A stretch of DNA of 64,000 bases from Membranihabitans maritimus (GCF_021729145.1 NZ_JAJSLW010000005.1:67946-131945); one strand, 5' to 3'; shown: positions 34,972 to 47,440, counted from the first letter of the stretch. Notes: a model not told the origin generated them from the letters alone. Numbers and translations are program-made.

Positions 34972-35563
34972 AAAATGATTCAGCAGGATTAAGGTTTTGG
35001 TTAATTTTCAATTTCAATTCGGGTAAAACATTTTCTTTAAACCAAGGATTTTTTGCCTGCCAGATATTATTTCTTGGAGAGGGGTGGGGCAGGACAAAAT
35101 ATTCCGGTAAGTATTGAGCATAATTTTTGACCGTTTCGGTAAGCGTTCTTTTTTTATGTTGACCCAGGTAATAATCCTGAGCGTATTTGCCAATTAGCAA
35201 AATTAGTCTTACTTCTTTCATTTGGGTTAGTATTTGCGAGTGCCATAGTGGAGCACATTCTTTTCGAGGAGGAAGATCTCCCGACTTTCCTTTGCCCGGA
35301 TAACAAAACCCCATGGGTAGTAATGCTATTTTTTCTTCGTTGTAGAAGTCTTTTTTTTCAATTCCCATCCAACTTCTTAAATTTTCACCACTTTTATCGT
35401 CCCAGGGTATACCCGTCCGGTGAACGATGGATCCTGGGGCCTGGCCGATAATGATAATTTTACTTTTGGGGTTGGCTGTTAATACAGGATTGGGTTTATG
35501 ATTAAAGTGTTGAGCACATTCTGTACACTCTGAAATTGTATCTAATAACCTTTTCACTATCAT
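34970..35563 (-). CDS. uracil-DNA glycosylase family protein
   Basis: A 197-residue protein of the uracil-DNA glycosylase superfamily. IIIGQAPGSIVHRTGIPWDDKSGENLRSW at residues about 36-64 is the active-site block (GQAPG, then the W/G region), with LLIGKYAQDYYLG and LPHPSPRNNIWQ as the downstream DNA-binding loop. Length is short for the family and lacks the iron-sulfur Cys set of some classes, so it may act on uracil or a related lesion. It is convergent with the ompA-like gene across a shared terminator. Confidence 0.85.
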   Translation of the reverse strand: MIVKRLLDTISECTECAQHFNHKPNPVLTANPKSKIIIIGQAPGSIVHRTGIPWDDKSGENLRSWMGIEKKDFYNEEKIALLPMGFCYPGKGKSGDLPPRKECAPLWHSQILTQMKEVRLILLIGKYAQDYYLGQHKKRTLTETVKNYAQYLPEYFVLPHPSPRNNIWQAKNPWFKENVLPELKLKINQNLNPAESF

Positions 35564-36000
35564 TTATGCTTTTCCCTGGACTTGACGAATAGGTATAGTT
35601 GGAATTAGACAGGGAAGTGAATATGAAATGATTATCCAGTCCAGTTGCTTGGGCCGGCGCTGCTATCATAGAAATTTATTCGCTGGAGCGGTTCTTGGCT
35701 TTAATGGTATAAAGGCAGCGAAAAGTTCCACTATACATTTCCTAATTCCTTTCCCAACTCTTTTATCATTACAAATATAGGTATTATTTACCTTTTCAAA
35801 ACAACGACTATTTGGTACAAAGGGTGCCCATCTTAATCTATGGATTGTCTCAATCAGGTCAAACCTGACTATTTCATCCCGATGTGAATCTTGGATATAA
35901 TCAGCAATTTCTACTGAAAATTTTTCTTCGTTATAACACCATTTGGCCTATTGGTGTTATTATTTTGTTTGTTGCGACAGGATCCCGAAAGAGCCTGTCC

Positions 36001-36216
36001 CGACCCCCGAGGGGTCGGATTCTATTAGCGATTCGTCAAAACGATTGTTTCGACCTCAGAGAGGTCGGATAAACTCCGATTCTTCTACAATCATCCCTTC
36101 CAATTCTTGGGTTGGATTGAACGTCAAATAGTAAAAACAGGTAATCCGACACCCTCTGGGGTCGTCTATCCTGTTTTGCGCGTCCTTCTAACATAATCAG
36201 ACCCCAAAGGGGCCTT
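36001..36216. repeat. REP-like cluster of four palindromes
   Basis: CGACCCCCGAGGGGTCG (36001-36017) and CGACCTCAGAGAGGTCG (36051-36067) share one plan: 7-bp arm, 3-nt loop, 7-bp arm, each followed by GAT. A third (36147-36164) and a fourth (36199-36215) are degenerate and appear flipped, so the cluster is roughly symmetrical. Such arrays resemble REP elements; no transposase is near. Confidence 0.75.
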
Positions 36217-36514
36217 TTATCATAGCTTGGATGCGTTAAAACCAGGTGCATCCTGGTGAACAAAAACGATATAAAACGGGCGCTTATCAGTATTTACTTT
36301 TTTAGTAGAAATTGCTGGGATATAATTGAATGAAGTCAGATAAACCTGAATTCCGAGAATCTTTAGGATTAAAATTACTTGTGAATGGGGATATTGGACT
36401 AAAACAGGCGAATTCATTGTGGACAATTTAACGCTTTTTTTAGTAAGGAAATCCTTATTTCCAAGGGGAATTCCGTAATCCCAATTTTCAAGGTTGGATC
36501 GTGAAAGTGAATCT

Positions 36515-36614
36515 TCTTCGTTCCTTTACTTTTTCCCTATAAAGCAAAGGAAGCTACCTCTTGTATTTCCCTTCCTCTCCCTCTGAACCTGTAACTATTC
36601 GTGGAGCTTAGGTT
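36515..36614 (-). repeat. dispersed element, copy B
   Basis: Read on the minus strand it matches 59960-60060 over nearly its full length (around GAATAGTTACAGGTTCAGAG and CTTTATAGGG), and 21071-21130 over its left half. It lies 45 bp after the symporter stop. Confidence 0.75.
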
Positions 36615-36659
36615 CCCTAAATATTCAGATCTTTCCCCAAAATTCAAATTTAGGAAACT

Positions 36660-38381
36660 TTAGTGCTCCTGTGCTTTCCCGGCACCTTTCGGATACCGTA
36701 TCAATCCTACCATTTCCTGAACATCCTGAGGGGGAGCTGGGGTAAGTCTGGATACGATTAATGTCACTACGAGGTTTACCACCATACCAAGTGTTCCGAT
36801 TCCTTTCGGAGAAATTCCGAACCAATAGTTTTCAGGTGACCCTGACTTAAATACTGCAAAATATAAAATATAACTCGCTGTAAATATGATACCACAGATC
36901 ATGCCTGCTATTGCGCCCTCTTTATTCACTCTTTTGGAAAATATACCCAATACAATGGCTGGGAAAAAAGATGCTGCTGCCAGCCCAAATGCAAAGGCTA
37001 CTACTTCTGCAACAAATCCCGGAGGATTCATTCCGGCAATACCTCCTACAATCACAGCTACCATTATAGCAATTCTGGCCGCCCACAATTCATTTTTCTC
37101 TGATATTTCGGGCTTAAGCCATTTTTTTAATAAATCATGGGATACTGATGTGGAAATAACTAATAATAATCCGGCTGCGGTAGATAATGCAGCTGCTAAA
37201 CCTCCGGCTACCACCAGTGCAATTACCCAGGCCGGTAATTGGGAGATCTCCGGGTTGGCCAGAACGATAATATCCTGGTCTATTGTCAATTCATTGCCCG
37301 ACCAACCATTGCTCTCAGCCTTTGCGGACATATCGGGATTTTGGTCATTGTAATATTGGATTTTACCATCACCATTTTTGTCATCGAAAGATAACAGACC
37401 CGTATGTTCCCATTTTGAGAACCAACCCGGAACATTTTCATATTCTTTTCCCTGAAGTGAAGTGATAAGGTTGGTTTTGGCGAAAACGGATATAGCCGGA
37501 GCCGTAGTATATAAAAGGGCTATAAAAACCAGAGCATAACCCGCTGATACCCGGGCATCTTTTACCCTTGGAACGGTGAAAAATCTTACAATGACGTGGG
37601 GTAATCCCGCTGTTCCCAACATCAATGCAGCCGTAACAAAAAACATATCAACCCTGTTGACATCTGCGGAAGTATAGGCTTTGAAACCCAGATCTGTATG
37701 AATCTGATCGAGTCGTTCAAGCAGCCAGGTCCCGTCGGTTAATTTCCCGCCCAAGCCCAATTGCGGGATGGGATTGCCTGTAGCATATAAAGACAGAAAA
37801 ATAGCGGGTACCAAATAGGCGAAGATTAAAACACAGTATTGGGCCACCTGGGTATATGTAATGCCTTTCATTCCTCCTAAGACGGTATAGAACAATACGA
37901 TAACGATACCTATACCAATCCCAACTTCAAATTTTACCTCGAGAAAGCGGGCAAATGCAACACCTACACCTTTCATCTGACCGACAACATATGTAAAGGA
38001 AACAAAAAGGGCACAAACAACTGCGACGATCCGTGCCGTTTGACTATAGTATCGTTCCCCGATAAAATCAGGGACGGTAAATTTTCCGAATTTACGGAGA
38101 TATGGTGCTAATAAAAGGGCCAATAAAACATAGCCGCCAGTCCATCCCATCAAATACTGAGATCCTATGTATCCTGAAAAAGAAATTAAACCGGCCATGG
38201 ATAAAAAGGAAGCTGCTGACATCCAATCTGCAGCTGTAGCCATTCCATTGGCAAGTGGAGAAACACCACCTCCGGCCACATAAAAATCTTTAGTAGATCC
38301 GGCTCTTGACCATATTGCAATCCCAATATAAATGGCAAAGGTAACACCTACCATTAAGTACGTCCATAAACTTTCTGTCAT
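36660..38381 (-). CDS. sodium:solute symporter (acetate/organic-acid type)
   Basis: A 573-residue inner-membrane carrier of the SSS family with about 13 hydrophobic segments. Typical stretches are GSTKDFYVAGGGVSPLANGM, AADWMSAASFLSMAG and VVGQMKGVGVAFARF, plus FYTVLGGMKGITYTQVAQY. It resembles ActP-like carriers and the large subunit of two-part Na+/substrate symporters. A DUF4212 small subunit lies 23 bp upstream. A soluble insert near residues 300-370 has an EF-like DDKNGDGKI. Substrate is unknown. Confidence 0.92.
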   Translation of the reverse strand: MTESLWTYLMVGVTFAIYIGIAIWSRAGSTKDFYVAGGGVSPLANGMATAADWMSAASFLSMAGLISFSGYIGSQYLMGWTGGYVLLALLLAPYLRKFGKFTVPDFIGERYYSQTARIVAVVCALFVSFTYVVGQMKGVGVAFARFLEVKFEVGIGIGIVIVLFYTVLGGMKGITYTQVAQYCVLIFAYLVPAIFLSLYATGNPIPQLGLGGKLTDGTWLLERLDQIHTDLGFKAYTSADVNRVDMFFVTAALMLGTAGLPHVIVRFFTVPRVKDARVSAGYALVFIALLYTTAPAISVFAKTNLITSLQGKEYENVPGWFSKWEHTGLLSFDDKNGDGKIQYYNDQNPDMSAKAESNGWSGNELTIDQDIIVLANPEISQLPAWVIALVVAGGLAAALSTAAGLLLVISTSVSHDLLKKWLKPEISEKNELWAARIAIMVAVIVGGIAGMNPPGFVAEVVAFAFGLAAASFFPAIVLGIFSKRVNKEGAIAGMICGIIFTASYILYFAVFKSGSPENYWFGISPKGIGTLGMVVNLVVTLIVSRLTPAPPQDVQEMVGLIRYPKGAGKAQEH

Positions 38382-38404
38382 TTTTCGGCTTTTTAAGAAG
38401 TGAA

Positions 38405-38662
38405 TTAATCTTCGTTTAGCTTAAATTTTTTGTCCAACCGGTTCATCAGATAGACATAAACAAAAATTAATAGTACAAAGACATAAATGGATCCTTGCTG
38501 AGCAAACCAGAATCCAAGTTTAAACCCTCCGAGTTTAATGGTATTTAGCGATTCTGCAAAAATAATTCCACACCCAAAGGAGACTATAAACCAGATTGAT
38601 AACAAGATAGTGAGATATGATAAATTTTTCTTCCAGTATAAGTCTAAGCTTGACTCTTCCAT
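38405..38662 (-). CDS. DUF4212 symporter small subunit
   Basis: An 85-residue membrane protein with two transmembrane segments, matching the DUF4212/TIGR03647 small subunit of sodium/substrate symporters: WFIVSFGCGIIFAESLN, then KLGFWFAQQGSIYVFVLLIF. The segment FGCGI and FWFAQQGS are family marks. It sits 23 bp upstream of the large subunit, so both form one transporter. Confidence 0.93.
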   Translation of the reverse strand: MEESSLDLYWKKNLSYLTILLSIWFIVSFGCGIIFAESLNTIKLGGFKLGFWFAQQGSIYVFVLLIFVYVYLMNRLDKKFKLNED

Positions 38663-39684
38663 TTGATTATTCGGTTTGAAGTATTTTTTCGAATATATAT
38701 CGAGGCCGAAATGTAAGAATTTAGAATGGAAAACGGGTAATTTAATTAAGAAAAAAATCTTTCAACCCCAATTCTATTAAGGTTTAGTATTCGGACCGAT
38801 TTAAAAACAGGATCTTCGAATAAAGAATTGTAAATACATGATGAATTCTTTAGCGCCCTTTCCTGGAAAAGGATCACTGTTTTCTATCCCAGACCTAATT
38901 CCCTTAATAAAATTTCTTCTAGGTGTGAAGACCGTAGGTAATTCTATACCGACTACAACCTTATTTTGTCTGATAATGGTATAGTTACCCTACTAAGGAA
39001 TGATCTTAGAGTGTAGTAAGGGATAGCCTTTTCTTTGATTCCAACGTAAAAAACATCCTATCTGTGGGAGTTCATCAATTTGGTGCCAGGGGAAAAATTG
39101 GCCTTATCAGTGCTGGCATTTGCAAATCTTTGTCTTCGTTCAAAAGTTCCTTAACCCGGAATTGAATACAACTATCAGTATTAGTAAGGCTAAAAGCTAA
39201 CAACACTAAGGTTCTTGTCAGGTCGCGAAGGACTCCCTGGGAGAGTCCCCTCCTGACAAGTTAAGGAAAGATCGAAAGGTCAGTCCCGTCATATATTGAT
39301 GCCTTTTTGGGACATTAACTGCGGGATGACGAGAACCATGGTGTGGTTTTGTTAGATAGAAAAATTCACCAAATTTTCCATGCATGCGCTTTATCTAGTT
39401 TTAGGGACACAATCCTTTCATCCTGTATCTTTGAACCATTGAACGAACCAAGGGTAAAGTATTGATTTTAGATGATGAATACTTTCAACCTTTGTTTTCC
39501 GCTATTATATATTTTCCCAATTGTAGGCTATACGAATTTTACCATTTTCAGTGGAATTTTGGTATTTATCGAAAAGGTTTATCGGTCTTTCATGGATAAG
39601 TTCCTTTGTCCCTATTTTAACGATCTCATACTTATACAGGTAAGAATCCATTTCTATCGGAATAAAATTGACTGGACCAATACA
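38663..39684. other. long spacer with a nested hairpin
   Basis: About 1 kb with no supported gene between the symporter operon and the YyaL-like gene. A nested inverted repeat lies at 39214-39260. A plus-strand frame at 39472-39711 has no recognisable content and overlaps the YyaL-like gene end. Confidence 0.5.
39214..39260. repeat. nested inverted repeat
   Basis: Outer arms CTTGTCAGG (39214-39222) and CCTGACAAG (39252-39260) are perfect; inner arms GGACTC (39230-39235) and GAGTCC (39243-39248) pair inside them. It could form a two-step stem in DNA or RNA. No T-run follows. Confidence 0.65.
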
Positions 39685-41745
<2,061 letters not shown>

Positions 41746-41795
41746 ATTCAATTAATGAAAATGTAGTAAGGGTTGTTCAAAGATTCCAGAAGAAG

Positions 41796-43616
41796 TTATT
41801 TCCAATTATTAATATGTGTGTTTAATTTGGCCTTATAATCCGGGTCACTTTTGTAGTAAATAATATTTTCTATTTTTTGTATACGTTCCGGATCCGTATT
41901 ATTATACCTTATCGGTGGATTGTCGGCCGTACAAAAAAGTATGTTTTCTTTTACCAGATTTTCCTGGGCTCTGTGAAATCGCAGGGGAGATTTTGCAATA
42001 TTATAAATAAGGTTGTTGGATACTATTACATCAGTAGTTCCTTCATCCATGAAAATGCCGTTGCTTTCTGCTCTGCCGGCATTTATCTGGACATCGTGTA
42101 TATGATTATTAATTAATTTACTTCCCGGCTGGAGGCCCAGTGAGTAAATTCCTCCACCATCGCTGAGAATTTTCATGATGTCATAAATGTGGTTTCCATC
42201 AATTATATTATCTCTGCAAGGGGTTTTTCGAGGGCTCCACATCCATCCGATCGATATCCCGGTGTACGGTAGATCGTAAACATTGTTGTTTTTTATGGTG
42301 GTTTCAGCGGTAAGCCCGGCCCATATTCCTACAGCACCGAAAAACTGTTGTCCGCATTTTTTTACAGTAGAACCTACGATGGAATTACCAGTGGCGACAT
42401 CGCCCGGAGCATATGTATACCAGGGATTACCATTTATTTTTCTGTCCCTGCCTTCGCCGATCATAATGCCATTTCCTGATATATCTTCTATGTCACAATT
42501 GGTGACTGAGCAATACCTGGAGCCTGGCCCAATATGAATTCCGGATCCGCCGAATTGAGAAAATTTACAATTTGTGAATGTACAGTTTTCTGCCCAATTT
42601 AGTTCAATGGCAGCAGGTATAGTAGCCCAGGAACTATCGGAAGGACGGGGGTCGAAGTGACATGCCTGTACACCGCAATACCCCAGTCTGGGAATTTCCC
42701 AGTACGTATGCTGAAATGAAATGCCCTGGAAGTGAATATTTTTTATGGGTTTACTTTTTGTTCCGTTTAATTGCAAGAGGGCAGGAGATATGGGGGAGAT
42801 AATTTCCAAATTATTCGGATTCATGCCTACCGGCAACTTAACTACTATTCTTTTCAACTCTTTGTCAAAACACCATTCATAGTCCCTATTAATAAACTCC
42901 TGGGCATTTTCCAGAAAATATCTTGGATGTTCCTCCCAGTGGTCAAGGTTGAAAAAATCCGGTTTGCGCGCTCCGATCGAATCAACAGCTGTGATTTGAT
43001 TTTGGTCGGTATTGATTTCTTGTATTGGAATTCTCGAAATTGACCAATCATGGAGAAGCACTAATTCTGTATTTTCAGTATTTTCTGGAATAGGAAAATC
43101 ACCTTGTGTAAAGAAAAAGTTGGTCCTTCGGTCTGCACCCACTTTTTCTACCCGCAAGTATCCCTGGTCCGGAAACCTTGACCTGGAAGCCCTTTTATTT
43201 TCTATAAATAATTCCCGGGGTTGCATATTCTGGGACAGGGTAGATGCCCAAAGGCCCTGACTGATTTGTTGCCAGTCCGTGATTTTTATTCCCCCGGAAA
43301 TAATGGGATTTGTATTTGGTAAGGCGCGGAATTGGATGGAAATACCATCAAAATTGATTTCGTTTGTATTGAAAAATATGGGCTCGGTGATGGGATACAT
43401 ACCTCCAGATAACCAAACAACCAGTGTTTTACTTTTTCCTTCCTGACTATAAGAGATAATTTTTTCTTTTGCTTTTTGAATAGATTGTAAGGGATCTCCA
43501 AGTGTTCCTTTTCCCGTATCATTTCCGTTGGGAGTGATAAAAATTTCTTGACTTAACAGGGAAACTGATAGTAGAATGAAAATTAATTCTAGGATCGATA
43601 TTCTCAGTACTTTCAT
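41796..43616 (-). CDS. secreted right-handed parallel beta-helix protein
   Basis: A 606-residue exported protein with signal peptide ending near LSQE. ITPNGNDTGKGTLGDPLQSI and GGMYPITEPI are typical of the N-cap of pectate-lyase-like right-handed beta-helices. The C-terminal half has PbH1 rungs (NCTFTNCKFSQFGGSGIHIG; NSIVGSTVKKCGQQFFGAVG). It may cleave or bind polysaccharide; no catalytic motif can be assigned. It is 50 bp from the DUF255 gene on the same strand. Confidence 0.85.
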   Translation of the reverse strand: MKVLRISILELIFILLSVSLLSQEIFITPNGNDTGKGTLGDPLQSIQKAKEKIISYSQEGKSKTLVVWLSGGMYPITEPIFFNTNEINFDGISIQFRALPNTNPIISGGIKITDWQQISQGLWASTLSQNMQPRELFIENKRASRSRFPDQGYLRVEKVGADRRTNFFFTQGDFPIPENTENTELVLLHDWSISRIPIQEINTDQNQITAVDSIGARKPDFFNLDHWEEHPRYFLENAQEFINRDYEWCFDKELKRIVVKLPVGMNPNNLEIISPISPALLQLNGTKSKPIKNIHFQGISFQHTYWEIPRLGYCGVQACHFDPRPSDSSWATIPAAIELNWAENCTFTNCKFSQFGGSGIHIGPGSRYCSVTNCDIEDISGNGIMIGEGRDRKINGNPWYTYAPGDVATGNSIVGSTVKKCGQQFFGAVGIWAGLTAETTIKNNNVYDLPYTGISIGWMWSPRKTPCRDNIIDGNHIYDIMKILSDGGGIYSLGLQPGSKLINNHIHDVQINAGRAESNGIFMDEGTTDVIVSNNLIYNIAKSPLRFHRAQENLVKENILFCTADNPPIRYNNTDPERIQKIENIIYYKSDPDYKAKLNTHINNWK

Positions 43617-44007
43617 AGTGAGGATTAATTATTTAGTAAAGGTAAAATAGTGAAAATAGAACCAATTAATTATTTTCTTGTTATTACATTTAATACAGTG
43701 GCCAAAAGCGGCCAGTGTTTTGGCCAAAAACATTGTCCGGTGGGGAAGTATTGAAGTAGAAAAGATAAATATAGGTTCTCATCAGTCGAGCGGTATCTGG
43801 AGGTCTGATATATTTGCAATCATAGCCGGCTCAATCCCTCATACCCGGGAGATGACTGGAACCAAAAGTAGACAAGTGGAGATTTTTATAATGTTTATGG
43901 TGCCATAGTAGCAGATGTAAAATCCAATAACGGGTCGTCCTGAGGATTGGGAACAAATTTAATCTGACTCTAATTGAAATTTTACTTGAATTTTATATCT
44001 TTAAAAA
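43617..44007. other. intergenic spacer with an inverted repeat
   Basis: Divergent spacer between the beta-helix gene and a T9SS gene. It holds TGGCCAAAA (43699-43707) and its complement TTTTGGCCA (43718-43726), a perfect 9-bp inverted repeat that could be a regulator site for either gene. A plus-strand frame at 43678-43908 spans this palindrome and has no known content. Confidence 0.5.
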
Positions 44008-46704
44008 GTGCATAAAACTATATCCAAAATATTTTTTCTTGCTGTAACTTTTCTATTGTTGTCTTTTACAGGTTACGCTACCCACAATAGGGCTGGGGAA
44101 ATCACCTATGAGCAAATAGGAGATTTAACAATTCGTATCACTATTGTAACCTATACCAAAACAAGCAGTCATGTAGATCGGGATAGTTTAATCGTTTTTT
44201 GGGGTGATGGGACTACTCAAACCATTGCCAGGACCAATGGTAACGGAGAAATGTTGGAAAATGATATACAAAAGAATTTTTATGTAGAAGAACATACCTA
44301 CCCAGGGAGGGGAACGTATACAGTAGGAATGACAGATCCAAACAGAATTGGAGGGATTCTCAATGTTAATTATCCTAATTCAATCCGAATCAGATTTCAT
44401 ATCGCTACAACTTTTACCCTTTTGAGTCGCCAATTCCAGGGGGATAACAACTCTGCAGTGCTTTTGCAACCACCTATCGATATGGGTTGTGTGGGCAAAC
44501 CTTTTGTCCATAATCCCAATGCATTTGATCCGGATGGAGACAGCCTGGCATATGAATGGGCTGTTCCTTTGCAGGATGTGGGGGCAGAAGTACCCAATTA
44601 CTTATTTCCGGACCAGATAGAACCAGGGCCTCAAAATAATATTTCTCTGGATCCGGTCACCGGAGAGGTCGTTTGGGATTCTCCCCAACGTCAGGGTCAA
44701 TATAATATAGCGATCCGGATCAAAGAGTATAGGCAAGGCGTATTGATTAATTCTATTATTCGGGATATGCAAATACAAATCCTGGATTGCGATAATAATC
44801 CCCCGGAAATAAATGTACAGGAGTATATGTGTGTAGAAGCAGGTGAACTCCTGGAATTACCCGTGGGAGTTGATGATCCCGAATCTGGCAGTCAATTGGT
44901 GCGTCTGACGGCTCTTGGAGGACCGTTGAGTCTTGACTTTTCACCCGCTGTATTTGCTACCAGTAATTTTTATGAGGAAGTACCCAGGGAAATCGACTTT
45001 ATTTGGGAGACAAAGTGCGAACATATACAGAAAGAAAATTATACGGTCGTTTTTAAAGCGGCTGATAATTTTTTTGATGATACCAGTGGCCTGGTGAACC
45101 TAAAAACGCTGAATATTCAGGTTGTGGGTCCTGCGCCCCCGACACCTAACATTGATCGCAGTGGTAATCAAAATACCATTACCTGGGAGCCGGGGTATTC
45201 CTGTTCTACAAGTGAAAATTTTTTGGGATATACTGTCTGGCGAAGGATTGGCAGTCGAAATATTCCTGATGATCAATGTTTACCCAATCTTGGTAATTAC
45301 GGTTTCGAGGTGGTCGGATTTTCAGGAAAAGGTAGTTTAAATGAATTTGTAGATGAAAATGTGCAAAACGGTGTTACGTATTGTTATAGAATTACTGCCC
45401 GGTTTGCAAAAACCAGTGCAGGTGGAAATCCTTATAATATAGTCGAAAGTAAACCCAGTCCCGAAGCATGTATTAAAATCCAAAGAGACCTTCCGCTACT
45501 GACCAGGGTAAGTGTCTCAAGTACAGGCACGACTGACGGGGTGATTGATGTAGAATGGATTAAGCCGGAAATAAACATTGACTCAATGAACCCTGATGGT
45601 CCATATTCTATAACTTTGTTCAGGTCCACTGGATTAGATCAGTCTTTTGTTGAAGTATCCGGATCGACCGTCTCAGCTGAAAGTATTGATTTATTTGACG
45701 AAGAGTATACATTTACGGACAATAATCTTAATACTGTTGACAATCAGTATTTTTATAAAGTCCAACTTACTTCCAATAGCAGGGAAATTGGATTTTCTTC
45801 TATTGCTTCATCAATTTTTCTGCGTTCCAACGAAGGCAATAATTTGGTAAGTTTAAATTGGAATTCTGTGACTCCCTGGATTAATTTTAATTATATCATT
45901 TATCGTCGGGATAACGGGGCGTTTGTAGAAATTGGTGAATCTTCAGTGCCTAGATTTTCTGATCGTGATGTGATAAATAATGAGGAATACTGTTATCGAA
46001 TTGAGGGAGAAGGTGAGTTTCTTGGTATTTCCCATTCGGATACAACATTTAATTTTTCCCAGGAAATTTGTGTTATTCCCGATGATACAACCCCTCCCTG
46101 TGCCCCTAATCTAACGGTTAGAAATAATTGTGAAGATGATCCGGAAGCGTTTCTTTTTACAAATATCCTGGAGTATGATTTATCAGATTCATGTCTGGAC
46201 AATATTGAAGACCTGGAAGCCCGATTGTATTACCGTGAATTTGGAGATGATGATTTCACGGAAATTACTGATGATGCGAACTTGTCAGTAATTAACAGCA
46301 CCACTGCTAATCACAGTAGTTCTCGAGGTTTTGCCGGGTGTTATGTAGTTCGGATGGAAGATCAATTTGGGAATCTTGGACCTGCAAGTGATACCGTTTG
46401 TGTGGAAGCTTGTCCGGTGTATATTTTGCCAAATGTATTTACTCCGAATAGTGATGGAAATAATGATTTATTTTACCCGTTGCGAAGAGCCTTTGTCCAA
46501 CGTGTAAATTTTGAAGCCTATAATAGATGGGGTAATTTAGTGTATCAAACCAATGATCCTGAAATTAATTGGCAAGGTTTTGATACCAATGGAGAAAAAG
46601 TTGAATCCGGGACGTATACATACAAATGCGAAATCTTTCTCAATGATCAAGGAGGGCCATTTTTGTTTAATACGATCAGCGGAACCATTGATCTAATCCG
46701 CTAA
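44008..46704 (+). CDS. T9SS type B sorting-domain protein with FN3-like repeats
   Basis: An 898-residue exported protein. GTG start, signal peptide ending near GYATHNRAGE. N-terminal part with GDLTIRITIVTYTKTSSHVD and PGRGTYTVGM is a PKD-like region common in large Bacteroidota surface proteins; fibronectin-type III-like repeats follow (NTITWEPGYSC, LVSLNWNSVTPW). The C-terminus (YILPNVFTPNSDGNNDLFYP, then FEAYNRWGNLVYQT) is a T9SS type B domain. It is likely anchored at or released from the cell surface. Riboflavin synthase follows after 14 bp. Confidence 0.88.
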   Translation: MHKTISKIFFLAVTFLLLSFTGYATHNRAGEITYEQIGDLTIRITIVTYTKTSSHVDRDSLIVFWGDGTTQTIARTNGNGEMLENDIQKNFYVEEHTYPGRGTYTVGMTDPNRIGGILNVNYPNSIRIRFHIATTFTLLSRQFQGDNNSAVLLQPPIDMGCVGKPFVHNPNAFDPDGDSLAYEWAVPLQDVGAEVPNYLFPDQIEPGPQNNISLDPVTGEVVWDSPQRQGQYNIAIRIKEYRQGVLINSIIRDMQIQILDCDNNPPEINVQEYMCVEAGELLELPVGVDDPESGSQLVRLTALGGPLSLDFSPAVFATSNFYEEVPREIDFIWETKCEHIQKENYTVVFKAADNFFDDTSGLVNLKTLNIQVVGPAPPTPNIDRSGNQNTITWEPGYSCSTSENFLGYTVWRRIGSRNIPDDQCLPNLGNYGFEVVGFSGKGSLNEFVDENVQNGVTYCYRITARFAKTSAGGNPYNIVESKPSPEACIKIQRDLPLLTRVSVSSTGTTDGVIDVEWIKPEINIDSMNPDGPYSITLFRSTGLDQSFVEVSGSTVSAESIDLFDEEYTFTDNNLNTVDNQYFYKVQLTSNSREIGFSSIASSIFLRSNEGNNLVSLNWNSVTPWINFNYIIYRRDNGAFVEIGESSVPRFSDRDVINNEEYCYRIEGEGEFLGISHSDTTFNFSQEICVIPDDTTPPCAPNLTVRNNCEDDPEAFLFTNILEYDLSDSCLDNIEDLEARLYYREFGDDDFTEITDDANLSVINSTTANHSSSRGFAGCYVVRMEDQFGNLGPASDTVCVEACPVYILPNVFTPNSDGNNDLFYPLRRAFVQRVNFEAYNRWGNLVYQTNDPEINWQGFDTNGEKVESGTYTYKCEIFLNDQGGPFLFNTISGTIDLIR

Positions 46705-46718
46705 ATAATTTTATTTAC

Positions 46719-47333
46719 ATGTTTACAGGAATTATAGAAAGCGTCGGAACCGTACAATCTATACATAAAGAGGGTAAAAATTTTGTTTTCCGGATTTTAT
46801 CGGAACTTACTCCTGAATTATCTATTGACCAGAGTGTCTCCCATAATGGTGTGTGCCTTACGGTAGAGGATATTGATATTGAAAATAACATTTACAGGGT
46901 TACCGCTATTGATGAAACCCTGGAAAAGACAAATTTGGGAAAATTAAAAGATGGGCAAAAGGTAAATATTGAAAGGTCAGTCACATTGGATAAGAGAATG
47001 GATGGGCATATGGTTCAGGGGCATGTTGACGAGATAGTGGAATGCACAGCAGTAAAGGATGTAGAAGGTAGTACCTTGTTTACATTTTTACTAAATCCCC
47101 ATAAAAGGCATCTGCTTGTACCCCAGGGATCTGTGACTCTTGACGGGGTGAGTTTGACGGTGGCCCGGTTAAATGAAATGGAATTTAGCGTGGCCATTAT
47201 ACCCTACACACTGGATAATACTATTATTCATTTTTGGAAGCAAGGGACAAAAGTCAATATTGAATACGATATTTTCGGCAAATACCTCGAAAGATATCTG
47301 GAGGTGTATGGTAAGGGATGGAACTCGAAATAA
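46719..47333 (+). CDS. ribE: riboflavin synthase
   Basis: A 204-residue enzyme that makes riboflavin from two lumazine molecules. It has two lumazine-binding halves: MFTGIIESVGTVQSIH with SVSHNGVCLTVEDI, and MVQGHVDEIVEC with GSVTLDGVSLTVARL. These are complete, so it should form the usual trimer. It starts 14 bp after a T9SS gene on the same strand; other riboflavin genes are not adjacent. Confidence 0.96.
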   Translation: MFTGIIESVGTVQSIHKEGKNFVFRILSELTPELSIDQSVSHNGVCLTVEDIDIENNIYRVTAIDETLEKTNLGKLKDGQKVNIERSVTLDKRMDGHMVQGHVDEIVECTAVKDVEGSTLFTFLLNPHKRHLLVPQGSVTLDGVSLTVARLNEMEFSVAIIPYTLDNTIIHFWKQGTKVNIEYDIFGKYLERYLEVYGKGWNSK

Positions 47334-47440
47334 AAATTGAGAATAATAGATAAGTCTTTGCAGGGATAAACGCGACTTTTACCTTTTAGAGAATTTGCGT
47401 AGTTTCGTTCCTAACTTTATTAAAGTAACATTGGATAAGT

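Larger units (their letters stand above)
35564..36659. other. long non-coding spacer with palindromes and dispersed element
   Basis: About 1.1 kb without a supported gene. Short frames here are small, overlap each other on both strands and cover palindromes. It holds a cluster of four palindromes (36001-36216) and copy B of the dispersed element (36515-36614). Confidence 0.6.

Noticed and set aside
35884-36426. Several short overlapping frames on both strands
   Set aside because: They cover palindromes and each other; open frames there are expected from the repeated GC-rich units.
43678-43908. 76-codon plus-strand frame before the T9SS type B gene
   Set aside because: It spans an inverted repeat in a divergent promoter spacer and has no known similarity.
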